From: JAISXK01 sp031549625
GTDB lineage: Bacteria > Bacillota > Clostridia > Christensenellales > CAG-138
DNA: 15,260 nt
NCBI GenBank assembly: GCA_031549625.1
Contig: JAVBPK010000012.1
Coordinates: 1-15,260 of the forward strand
Direction of reading: 5' to 3'
Shown piece after piece: positions 1 to 6,277 of the stretch. Under the pieces are notes generated by a model. That model was not told the origin of the DNA, did not search any database, and was given only the letters and a program-made list of their open reading frames with translations. The translations under genes were made by a program, and so were the position numbers. Each line of letters starts with the position of its first letter. Position 1 is the first letter of the stretch.

Positions 1-896
1 ATAACCGGCCTTTGCATAGTTCTTATGCGTTGCATCGCTTCGGGTATGCTTGCCATGGGCGGATAAAACTCGGCGCGTTTATCCCAAATATATCGCAATA
101 CATCGTCCACACGTTCCTGAACGCGGGCAAGCGTCGCTTCGTCCTCCACAAACAGGCACACGCTGCAGCCCAATTCCGGAGAATCCAGCCATGGCTGCGT
201 AAGGAAAATAGAGCCTGAAAGCACGCCTTCTTCTTTGAGTATGGCTCTCGTTTGATTCATAGCCGGAACCATGGGGCTATCCGTCGTATTGGAATTTTCG
301 CAGGACATAATGAGAGGGATGCGCCTGCAAAGTTTATATGGTTTTTTTCCTGTGCGTAAAAGGCATAGCATATGTTCCGCAGCACGCTTTCCCGTTTCGA
401 AATGATCCACATGCGGATAGGTAAAATAACCCGACAGGCCATCCAGCCCCTCCATCATTCGCCTGGTGAGCAGTGCATGGAAATCAAAAGAGGCGCAAAC
501 CGGTACCGCGTCGCCCACTATTTCGCGCACACAGCTGATGATATAGCCCTCGCAATCGTCGATGCGCTCGCTTTGCATGGCTCCGTGCAATACGAGCAAA
601 ACGCCGTCCACCTGTTTTGCGTTTCGAAGGCTTTCGAACAGCCTGCCGCAAAGAAAATCGAAATCTTCCGTTTTCACCGGTCCGGAAGTAAGCGCTTGGG
701 CAAAAAAGCCCGGAACAACCTGCACATCTTCCGCATTGTCCAAGCAATCGTAAACGCCGCCCAATTCAAGCGATGTCCCACGCATGGTTTCCATTTCTTT
801 TCCGGTAAGCTGGCAAGTAAATGTCTCTTTTGTGGCAAACACAGGATTGAACGAATTCGCCTCCATGTGTATCCCGCCTATGAAAACTTGGTGCAC
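1..896 (-). CDS. M81 family metallopeptidase (MlrC-like), 3'-truncated by window edge
   Basis: Seen: an open frame of 298 codons from a GTG at 896-894 to the window edge, preceded by GGAGG seven bases upstream. The protein begins VHQVFIGGIHMEANSFNP, the N-terminal signature of the MlrC/DUF1485 family. It then shows LHGAMQSERIDDCEGY (about residues 103-118) and SFDFHALLTRRMMEGLDG followed by YPHVDHFETG (about 140-165). Known of the family: MlrC, the prototype, is a zinc peptidase that opens linear microcystin peptides, and its ligands are an Asp and two His. The DFH and YPHVDH segments supply matching residues. Full-length members are near 500 residues, so roughly the C-terminal 40% lies outside the window. 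It starts 33 bases after the gntR stop and is probably co-transcribed with it. The natural substrate is unknown; a peptide or amide linked to pyroglutamate is an inference from context only. Confidence 0.85.
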   Translation of the reverse strand, partial: MHQVFIGGIHMEANSFNPVFATKETFTCQLTGKEMETMRGTSLELGGVYDCLDNAEDVQVVPGFFAQALTSGPVKTEDFDFLCGRLFESLRNAKQVDGVLLVLHGAMQSERIDDCEGYIISCVREIVGDAVPVCASFDFHALLTRRMMEGLDGLSGYFTYPHVDHFETGKRAAEHMLCLLRTGKKPYKLCRRIPLIMSCENSNTTDSPMVPAMNQTRAILKEEGVLSGSIFLTQPWLDSPELGCSVCLFVEDEATLARVQERVDDVLRYIWDKRAEFYPPMASIPEAMQRIRTMQRPV

Positions 897-929
897 TGAT
901 GAACCTCCGTTGTACATGAACGCGCGGAT

Positions 930-1565
930 TTATTGCAGCACGCGCTTTTTTGCACTGATAATATGATATTGCATGGCCTGCACAGCACCCTGCGAGTCCG
1001 AAGCATGCATGCGATTGAGAATATCTTTGTGCTCGTCAAGCGATTTGTATGCATTACCCACGCGAACCGTTTTCACATAGTCTGTGTCCAAATCGTCGAG
1101 CAGCACCACTTGAAAATGATTGTATTCGTATAAATTCTGCATGATGCGGTTGAGTTGTTTGTTGTCAGTATGTTTTAATAGCTCTTTATGGAAATGATCG
1201 TCTTCGTCTAAAAGGGCCGCGTAGTCCGTCTTGTCTATGGCATCGATGCGGCTGATCAGCTCCTCAACGACGCGTTTAGGCATGCGCACCGTCGCAAGTT
1301 CCACAACATATGGTTCTAAACGATAGCGTATATCGAATCCGTTTGTAATATCGCGCAAGGTGAGCTCGCGCACAAATATGCCGCGGTTCGGAAAAATTTG
1401 GACCAGATTTTCTTCGTTTAGCGCGTGAACCGCCTCACGAAAAGGAGTGCGGCTGATGGCAAGCTCTTCAATAATAGCCTTTTCATTCAAAGGCTGCCCC
1501 GGCTTATATTCCCCGCTTACAATGCGTTCTTTGATGATTGTATATGTCTTCTCTCTAAGAACCAT
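930..1565 (-). CDS. GntR family transcriptional regulator, FadR/FCD subfamily
   Basis: A 211-residue protein. Residues 1-68 form the GntR winged helix-turn-helix: YKPGQPLNEKAIIEELAISRTPFREAVHALNEE, ending in the wing NRGIFVREL. Residues 75-205 fit the FCD effector domain, with candidate metal or ligand residues D122, H126, H179 and H201 (segments DDHFHKELL, LDEHKDIL and MQYHI). The ATG at 1565 follows GAGGT with seven bases of spacing. Its own promoter is almost consensus, and a TGTATACA palindrome sits where transcription would begin, so autorepression is likely. The same motif lies at the promoter of the pxpA-nramp-pxpB-pxpC unit. In Bacillus the equivalent cluster has kipR, an IclR-type regulator, so the regulator type differs here. 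Effector unknown; 5-oxoproline or a related amide is an inference. Confidence 0.9.
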   Translation of the reverse strand: MVLREKTYTIIKERIVSGEYKPGQPLNEKAIIEELAISRTPFREAVHALNEENLVQIFPNRGIFVRELTLRDITNGFDIRYRLEPYVVELATVRMPKRVVEELISRIDAIDKTDYAALLDEDDHFHKELLKHTDNKQLNRIMQNLYEYNHFQVVLLDDLDTDYVKTVRVGNAYKSLDEHKDILNRMHASDSQGAVQAMQYHIISAKKRVLQ

Positions 1566-1605
1566 ATGGTTACCTCATGTCAAAAATGAGTATATCGTTT
1601 GAATA

Positions 1606-1619
1606 CCGATTGTATACAT
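1606..1619. promoter_or_regulatory. Predicted GntR operator upstream of gntR
   Basis: CCGATTGTATACAT contains the palindromic core TGTATACA at 1611-1618. It lies immediately downstream of the -10 box of the minus-strand gntR promoter, over the expected transcription start. The 13-mer CCGATTGTATACA recurs exactly on the other strand in the pxpA promoter region (5801-5813). FadR-type GntR proteins are known to bind t.GTa-tAC.a palindromes, which this matches. Binding by the local GntR is inferred. Confidence 0.65.
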
Positions 1620-1621
1620 TT

Positions 1622-1650
1622 ATTTTAGCCGCATTTTCTCTCATTGTCAA
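1622..1650 (-). promoter_or_regulatory. Sigma-A promoter of gntR
   Basis: Read on the minus strand, TTGACA (1650-1645) is followed by a 17-base spacer and TAAAAT (1627-1622). This is a near-perfect housekeeping promoter. The start point would fall around 1615, inside the TGTATACA palindrome, leaving a leader of about 50 bases before the gntR ATG. Confidence 0.75.
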
Positions 1651-1691
1651 ACCCAATTTGCGCTGCAAAAAAAATTTTCACACGCCAAAAT

Positions 1692-1739
1692 GCGTATAAA
1701 AATACAGGGAATTATTGGTAATATGTCCATAACTCCCTG
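1692..1739 (-). terminator. Terminator after pxpC
   Basis: On the minus strand CAGGGA pairs with TCCCTG (1734-1739 with 1705-1710). Inside is a further imperfect stem (TTATGG with CCAATAA) around an 8-base loop, and TATTTTTATACG follows. It sits 55 bases past the pxpC stop and before the gntR promoter, so it plausibly separates the two transcription units. The stem is interrupted by a mismatch and a bulge, so strength is uncertain. Confidence 0.55.
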
Positions 1740-1793
1740 AGACAATCGCAACTCTTCTATATGTCATTTACAAAACCGATGGATGCTCTGAAA

Positions 1794-2822
1794 TTATATT
1801 TCCTGCACGGTTACGTCATACTGCCCGCCGCGCAAAGAAATCGCAAACCGCTGCACAGTTGCGGGAGGCGGCGTGGGCGCGATGGCCACAAGGTTTTGCG
1901 GCATCTCTGCTAACAGCTTTGCCTGCGTTTCGAGCGCGTCCTGCGCTTGTTCTATGGAAACGGCCTGAAAAGAGAAGCTGTTGCCCGCGATTGCTTGCGC
2001 AATCAAAGGAAGGTCGCAGGATATTACGGTGGCAATTTTTGTATAGCCGCCTGTGGTTTGCCTGTCTGCCATTAAAATGATGGGCAAACCATTCCCGGGG
2101 ACTTGCACGGAGCCCAGCATGATGCCGTCGGATATGATATCGCCGCCTGTTTTATGCGCGATAACGGCGCCCTCCAGCCGGTAGCCCATACGGTCGCATT
2201 GCTGGCTGACCGTGTACGTCTGGGAAAGAAATGTTTGAATGCCCTCTTCTGTAAAACAATCGTCCTGCGGCCCTAATACCACGCGCAGCGTGTTGTGCCC
2301 CGTCCATTTGGGTCGATAGGCATCGGGCAGGCTGTATTCCTGCACCAAACCACACCCACGCAAAGCGAGGCAATCCCCCGCTTGCAGCGCGCGCCCTTCA
2401 AAGCCGCCTATCTTGCCTTTGGCATAAGTGGAACAGCTGCCCATCACCACTGGCACGTCGATACCGCCCGCAAAGGCGATATATGCCCGCGCGCCCTGGC
2501 GCAACCCGCCAAACGCAAGCACGCTGCCCGCTTTCACGCGGTAAGAGCGCCAGGTTTCGATGGCCTGCCCATCTATTTGTGGCGATATATCCGCGCCTGT
2601 GACCGCTATGCACGCATCCGTGTCAAAAGCGAGCGTTGGGCCGGAAAGGGTCGTTTCGAGCACGCATTCGCCAGGCGAGTTGCCCACCAGCATATTCGCA
2701 ACACGATACGAATATGCATCCATAACGCCCGAAACCGCCACGCCCACATGCTGGTAAGCAAAGCGCCCGGCATCCTGTACGCTTGTAAACAGTCCGCCGG
2801 AAAGCACACGTAATTCAGGCAT
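1794..2822 (-). CDS. pxpC: 5-oxoprolinase subunit C (biotin-dependent carboxyltransferase-like, AHS2/KipA family)
   Basis: A 342-residue protein of normal length for the family. Typical stretches are GGLFTSVQDAGRFAYQHVGV near the N terminus, MDAYSYRVANMLVGNSPGE, then AVTGAD, CDRMGYRLEGA and SDGIMLGSVQVPGNGLPI with ADRQTTGGYTKIATVIS. Known of the family: PxpC works with PxpA and PxpB in the ATP-dependent opening of 5-oxoproline to glutamate, a detoxification and salvage reaction in the cytoplasm; in Bacillus KipA also binds the kinase inhibitor KipI. The ATG overlaps the end of pxpB by eight bases (ATGCCTGA), and AAGGGGGTAAGGATC precedes it, so the two are translationally coupled. It is the last gene before the terminator near 1692-1739. 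Confidence 0.93.
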   Translation of the reverse strand: MPELRVLSGGLFTSVQDAGRFAYQHVGVAVSGVMDAYSYRVANMLVGNSPGECVLETTLSGPTLAFDTDACIAVTGADISPQIDGQAIETWRSYRVKAGSVLAFGGLRQGARAYIAFAGGIDVPVVMGSCSTYAKGKIGGFEGRALQAGDCLALRGCGLVQEYSLPDAYRPKWTGHNTLRVVLGPQDDCFTEEGIQTFLSQTYTVSQQCDRMGYRLEGAVIAHKTGGDIISDGIMLGSVQVPGNGLPIILMADRQTTGGYTKIATVISCDLPLIAQAIAGNSFSFQAVSIEQAQDALETQAKLLAEMPQNLVAIAPTPPPATVQRFAISLRGGQYDVTVQEI

Positions 2823-3561
2823 GATCCTTACCCCCTTCCATGGGATACAGTCGGTAGGAATAACTTCCGTCCGTCACTTGTTTTTCTATTTCGGCATATG
2901 TTGGTTCATCGATGCGCACAAACTTGATATAATCGCCCGCGCCATGAAGGATGGGCGGCATACGGTATGGATCGTATAACAAGATAGGCGTTTTCCCAAT
3001 CAGCTGCCAGCCCCCCGGGCTGTCAATAGAATAGATGCCCGTTTGTTTTGCGGCAATACCCACAGAACCGCCGGGAATCTTCGCGCGCGGCGTTTTCAGG
3101 CGCGGCGTGGCAATGCGTTCGTCCATGCCCCCCAGGTAAGAGAACCCAGGCGTAAAACCCAGCATATACACCAAGTACGGGTGCGCGGTATGAATGGCGA
3201 TCACTTCTTCAGCGTTTAACGCAGTGTGTTCGCAAACAAAATCCAAATCCGGCCCAAACGAGCCGCCATAACAAGTTGGCACTTCAAATATGCGCGGCGC
3301 GGGCAGCTGCATTTCCGTAAGCTCGGTTTCCAGCTTTTGCAACACCTCTAAAAGTGCCGCGTATCGCATTTTGAGCGGGTCGTATTGAAGAAGAATAGAT
3401 CGATACGTCGGTGTAAAGGCGACAATGGCGCTTATCTTGGACGTCTCAATCGCCAATGTCATGGCGCGCACCTTCGCGCTGATTTCCGGTAGAATAGCGT
3501 TGCCAAACTCTATGAGTATGCCGCAATCACCCGCCGCCAAATATTTTGCTCTTTCGTACAC
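2815..3561 (-). CDS. pxpB: 5-oxoprolinase subunit B (AHS1/KipI family)
   Basis: A 248-residue protein with a GTG start at 3561 and AAGGGA just upstream. The first residues (YERAKYLAAGDCGILIEFGN) and the long conserved core GFTPGFSYLGGMDERIATPR...KIPGGSVGIAAKQTGIY followed by SPGGWQLIGKTP are characteristic of the AHS1/KipI domain. Known of the family: PxpB binds PxpC and is needed for 5-oxoprolinase activity; KipI of Bacillus inhibits the sporulation kinase KinA. An oxoprolinase role is preferred because pxpA and pxpC are in the same unit. A 135-base gap with a strong hairpin separates it from the transporter gene upstream, whereas it overlaps pxpC. Confidence 0.93.
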   Translation of the reverse strand: MYERAKYLAAGDCGILIEFGNAILPEISAKVRAMTLAIETSKISAIVAFTPTYRSILLQYDPLKMRYAALLEVLQKLETELTEMQLPAPRIFEVPTCYGGSFGPDLDFVCEHTALNAEEVIAIHTAHPYLVYMLGFTPGFSYLGGMDERIATPRLKTPRAKIPGGSVGIAAKQTGIYSIDSPGGWQLIGKTPILLYDPYRMPPILHGAGDYIKFVRIDEPTYAEIEKQVTDGSYSYRLYPMEGGKDHA

Positions 3562-3619
3562 GGCAATCCCTTCTTTTCCTCATTGTGTTCGTTTGCTGCT
3601 CGTTGCCACTGCGCAACAG

Positions 3620-3678
3620 GAAAGGCGCCTTTCGCGGCAAAAGCAGAACCGGAGCGGTATGCAAACGCTACCGCTCCG
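3620..3678 (-). other. Intercistronic palindrome and hairpin between transporter gene and pxpB
   Basis: Two structures lie in the 135-base gap. One is the 14-base perfect palindrome GAAAGGCGCCTTTC (3620-3633). The other is a 10-bp perfect stem, CGGAGCGGTA (3650-3659) with TACCGCTCCG (3669-3678), around a 9-base loop just after the transporter stop. On the minus strand the stem is followed by GTTCTGCTTTT, a weak U tract. It could be a partial terminator, or a processing or mRNA-stability element that sets different levels for the transporter and pxpBC. Confidence 0.55.
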
Positions 3679-3696
3679 AAAAATGCCGGCTTTTTC

Positions 3697-4896
3697 TTAC
3701 TTGAAAAGCGCGCTCAGGCCACCCAGAGAAGTAAGGCCGATATAAGCGGTAAGCAGAGCAACGATGATGCCCGCCACCAACAACCATTTGGGATGATGGT
3801 AATCATCGCCCATAATCTTTTTCTGGCATGCGCCAATGAGGCAAACACCCAGCGTAATCGGTAAAATCAGGCCGTTCAATGCGCCGGCGATAACCAACAG
3901 CGCGGCTGGCCTGCCCAGCGCTGCCATGATGAGCGTGGAAACAGCGATAAAGCCAATGATAAACCAGTTCTCGTTTTTAGCAATAAACGGATGGAATGTT
4001 TTAAGGAAAGACACCGAGGTGTATGCCGCGCCGATGATCGACGTGATAGCCGCACACCAAAGCACCAGCCCAAAGAAGCGATATCCCAATTCGCCGGCGC
4101 CTTGCTTAAACGCGTCGGCAGCCGGGTTGCTTGCGTCAAGCGTTACGCCCGTAATAACGATGCCCAATATGGCAAGGAACAACAGCACGCGCACAATCGC
4201 CGCGATACTGATGCCCATTACGGAGCTCTTGGATATTTGCTTAAGCTTGTCTTTGCCCGTGATGCCCGCATCCACCAGACGGTGTGCGCCCGAAAAAGTG
4301 ATATAACCGCCAACCGTACCGCCCAACAGCGTCAGTATGGCCGGGAACAGCTTCGCTACCGGTGTGGATGGCGCGACCATTTCTTTGAGAGCCATGCCGA
4401 CAGGCGGCTGTACGACAAAGATAACCACCAGTATAACGAGTATCATCAAGCCGCCCAGTACTTTCGCAACGTTGTCGATGATGCTCTTCGCGTTTTTAAA
4501 TAAGAAAACAATGATAGCTAAGACGCCGCTAAGGATATAGCAAAGTGTCATGTCCAACCCCAGCATCGTATTGATGCCCAGCGCGGAACCGCCAACATTG
4601 CCGATGTTGAAAGCCAGGCCGCCCAGCGCCACAAGGAAGGCTACCACATAACCAAGGCCAGGAAGGATTTTATTTGCGATATCCTGTCCGCGAAGGCCTG
4701 ATCCGCAGATAACCCGCCAAACGTTCATTTGGATGATAAGCGCTAGAATCAGCGATACCAGTATGACAAACGCAAAGCTTGCGCCAAACTGGCCTGTAAA
4801 CGTTGCTGTCTGCGTCAAAAAGCCCGGCCCTATCGCCGATGTTGCCATGAGAAACGCCGCCCCCAACAGCACGCCTGAACCCTTCTTTTTCTCCAT
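3697..4896 (-). CDS. Nramp-superfamily transporter (YcsG-like), non-canonical substrate site
   Basis: A 399-residue integral membrane protein with about eleven hydrophobic segments. The ATG follows AGGGGGAG at good spacing and lies 15 bases after the pxpA stop. The fold is recognisable from the first helix (MATSAIGPGFLTQTATF, then TGQFGASFAF) and a helix-6 region (GGYITFSGAHRLVDAG). Canonical Nramp metal transporters carry DPGN in helix 1 and MPH in helix 6. Here the aligned segments read GPGF and GAH, so the metal-coordinating Asp, Asn and Met are absent. The same family member (YcsG) sits in the Bacillus ycsF-kipI cluster. Because the gene lies inside the oxoprolinase unit, import of 5-oxoproline or a related compound is a reasonable inference; a different cation such as magnesium, as in Nramp-related magnesium transporters, is the alternative. 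Confidence 0.85.
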   Translation of the reverse strand: MEKKKGSGVLLGAAFLMATSAIGPGFLTQTATFTGQFGASFAFVILVSLILALIIQMNVWRVICGSGLRGQDIANKILPGLGYVVAFLVALGGLAFNIGNVGGSALGINTMLGLDMTLCYILSGVLAIIVFLFKNAKSIIDNVAKVLGGLMILVILVVIFVVQPPVGMALKEMVAPSTPVAKLFPAILTLLGGTVGGYITFSGAHRLVDAGITGKDKLKQISKSSVMGISIAAIVRVLLFLAILGIVITGVTLDASNPAADAFKQGAGELGYRFFGLVLWCAAITSIIGAAYTSVSFLKTFHPFIAKNENWFIIGFIAVSTLIMAALGRPAALLVIAGALNGLILPITLGVCLIGACQKKIMGDDYHHPKWLLVAGIIVALLTAYIGLTSLGGLSALFK

Positions 4897-4911
4897 ATCC
4901 CTACTCCCCCT

Positions 4912-5682
4912 TTAATGTAATATTGAGTGAAGATTTGCTATTTCGATTTTATTTGCGCATAGGTTTTCGCATATATTTTTTACAAATACAACCGCTTCCG
5001 GATTGTCGCCATGCACGCAGATGGATTGCGGCGAAAGCGAAATCTCTTCACCGGTAATAGCCGTTACTTTATGCTCCGTCGCCATTTTGATGATGCGCTG
5101 AATGCATACATTCACGTCATGAATGACGGCGCCTGGCAATGCACGCGCCACAAGGCTGCCATCGGGATTGTATGCCCTGTCCGCAAAAACTTCGCTTGCC
5201 GCCCGCAAACCAACTTCCGCAGCCGCGCGAAGCATCTCGCTGCCCGAGAGGCCAAGGAATATGATGTCGGTATCTATTTCCGCAACGGCTTCCGCCAGCG
5301 CGCGCGCCAGCTTATAATCCTTTGCGGCCATGTTATAAAGCGCGCCATGCGGCTTGACATGCTGCAATTTTACGCCATACCCTTTGCAAAAGGCCATCAG
5401 TGCGCCCACCTGATATTTGACATATGCCTTTGCCTCCGCCGGAGACACGCTCATATTCCTGCGGCCAAAACCCATCAAATCTGGAAATCCTGGATGCGCG
5501 CCCACGGCCACGCCATGCTTTGCGCACAGTTTGACCGTAGCATCCATCACCAGCGGATCGCCGCCATGATAGCCACAGCCGATATTGGCGGAGCTGACAT
5601 AAGGAATAACCTCGCTGTCAAGGCCGATTGAATATGCGCCAAAGCTTTCGCCTAAGTCGCAGTTTAAATCAATTTTACCCAC
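4912..5682 (-). CDS. pxpA: 5-oxoprolinase subunit A (LamB/YcsF family)
   Basis: A 256-residue protein, the usual family length. It starts IDLNCDLGESFGAYSIGLD and carries GAHPGFPDLMGFGRRNM, VKPHGALYN, EVFADRAYNPDGSLVAR and a C-terminal ICVHGD, all hallmarks of LamB/YcsF. Known of the family: PxpA is the metal-dependent subunit that acts with PxpBC to hydrolyse 5-oxoproline to glutamate using ATP. The start is GTG at 5682 with GAGGTG five bases upstream; no earlier in-frame start has a comparable site. The usual SANIACGFHAGDP box here reads SANIGCGYHGGDP, three small changes next to the conserved Cys and His. It is the first gene of the four-gene unit and follows a promoter with a GntR-type operator. 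Confidence 0.95.
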   Translation of the reverse strand: MGKIDLNCDLGESFGAYSIGLDSEVIPYVSSANIGCGYHGGDPLVMDATVKLCAKHGVAVGAHPGFPDLMGFGRRNMSVSPAEAKAYVKYQVGALMAFCKGYGVKLQHVKPHGALYNMAAKDYKLARALAEAVAEIDTDIIFLGLSGSEMLRAAAEVGLRAASEVFADRAYNPDGSLVARALPGAVIHDVNVCIQRIIKMATEHKVTAITGEEISLSPQSICVHGDNPEAVVFVKNICENLCANKIEIANLHSILH

Positions 5683-5798
5683 GATAGCACCTCACTTTTT
5701 GTAATGTTATGCAAAAAAGAGAATGGCCGGTAAACGCCGCAATCAAAAAAAACATCGCCCTTTCATAAGGAAAATGGTTATACCGGTATACGTGTTGA

Positions 5799-5813
5799 AT
5801 TGTATACAATCGG
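5799..5813. promoter_or_regulatory. Predicted GntR operator downstream of the pxpA promoter
   Basis: ATTGTATACAAT (5799-5810) is a perfect 12-base palindrome and, with the following CGG, shares CCGATTGTATACA (minus-strand reading) with the gntR promoter site. Two more GTATAC hexamers flank it, at 5786-5791 and 5830-5835. It lies just downstream of the predicted transcription start, a position suited to repression. Binding by the neighbouring GntR protein is inferred. Confidence 0.7.
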
Positions 5814-5828
5814 AAAATGCATACGAAA

Positions 5829-5857
5829 AGTATACACTAACGGCGTAGAAATTACAA
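5829..5857 (-). promoter_or_regulatory. Promoter of the pxpA-transporter-pxpBC operon
   Basis: On the minus strand TTGTAA (5857-5852) is followed by a 17-base spacer and TATACT (5834-5829). The -10 box itself overlaps a GTATAC hexamer (5830-5835). The start would be near 5822, giving a leader of about 140 bases before the pxpA GTG. Confidence 0.65.
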
Positions 5858-5886
5858 CAGGTTTTGCTTCCGTCATCCCTCTTACG

Positions 5887-5969
5887 GGAATGCCTTGGCA
5901 TTCCGGCTATGGGTTCTTAGGGATGTGTCCCTAAGCGGAGGTTTGGAGGCGGAGCCTCCATAAAACCTA
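5887..5969. repeat. Three-hairpin repeat module, copy A
   Basis: 83 bases identical to 6125-6207. Three hairpins follow in order: GGAATGCC-TT-GGCATTCC (5887-5904), CTTAGGGA-TGTG-TCCCTAAG (5916-5935) and TGGAGGC-GGA-GCCTCCA (5944-5960). The last has an outer clamp AGGTTT/AAACCT (5939-5944 with 5963-5968). An 8-bp inverted repeat, CAACAGGT (5855-5862) and ACCTGTTG (5979-5986), brackets this copy. No coding potential is seen. I do not recognise a named repeat family. Confidence 0.85.
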
Positions 5970-5990
5970 GCTTAGCATACCTGTTGAGAC

Positions 5991-6074
5991 CGGGGAACGA
6001 TGGGGCGCTGCCCCATACCCCGCCTAAGGGATACATCCCTTAGGAATCCCATTCCCATGCCCACATGTGGGCAT
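5991..6074. repeat. Three-hairpin repeat module, inverted diverged copy C
   Basis: Read on the minus strand, this copy has the same order as A and B. It holds ATGCCCACATGTGGGCAT (6057-6074), then CCTAAGGGA with TCCCTTAGG (6023-6044), then ATGGGGC with GCCCCAT (6000-6016) inside a CGGGG/CCCCG clamp. The linker ATGGG-TT between the first two hairpins is shared. Stem sequences differ from A and B but remain paired, for example a T:A pair replaced by A:T in the second hairpin. Confidence 0.75.
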
Positions 6075-6124
6075 GACTCTTTTTATAACCAAGCTTGTTG
6101 TGCGGTATGGATATATCCCCCTAC

Positions 6125-6207
6125 GGAATGCCTTGGCATTCCGGCTATGGGTTCTTAGGGATGTGTCCCTAAGCGGAGGTTTGGAGGCGGAGCCTCCATA
6201 AAACCTA
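6125..6207. repeat. Three-hairpin repeat module, copy B
   Basis: Exact 83-base duplicate of 5887-5969, offset by 238 bases, with hairpins at 6125-6142, 6154-6173 and 6182-6198. A further hairpin follows, GCTGGGG-CAGCA-CCCCAGC (6234-6252), resembling the last hairpin of copy C. Then GAATTGTA/TACAATTC (6262-6286) overlaps the smr stop codon. The block lies between the 3' end of smr and the pxpA promoter. Confidence 0.85.
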
Positions 6208-6277
6208 ACTTATCGAATTAGCTGGAGGAGAACGCTGGGGCAGCACCCCAGCATCCCCCTGGAATTGTACACGCCTG

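Noticed and set aside
372..899. Plus-strand open frame of 175 codons opposite the M81 gene
   Set aside because: It is the antisense shadow of the M81 gene, which has family motifs and a good ribosome binding site on the minus strand.
6057..6084. Plus-strand intrinsic terminator (ATGCCCACATGTGGGCAT followed by a T-rich stretch)
   Set aside because: No plus-strand gene lies upstream for it to terminate; the palindrome is better explained as the first hairpin of inverted module C.
5887..6252. CRISPR array
   Set aside because: Repeats are 83 bases, only two are identical, one is inverted, and there are no regular unique spacers or cas genes.
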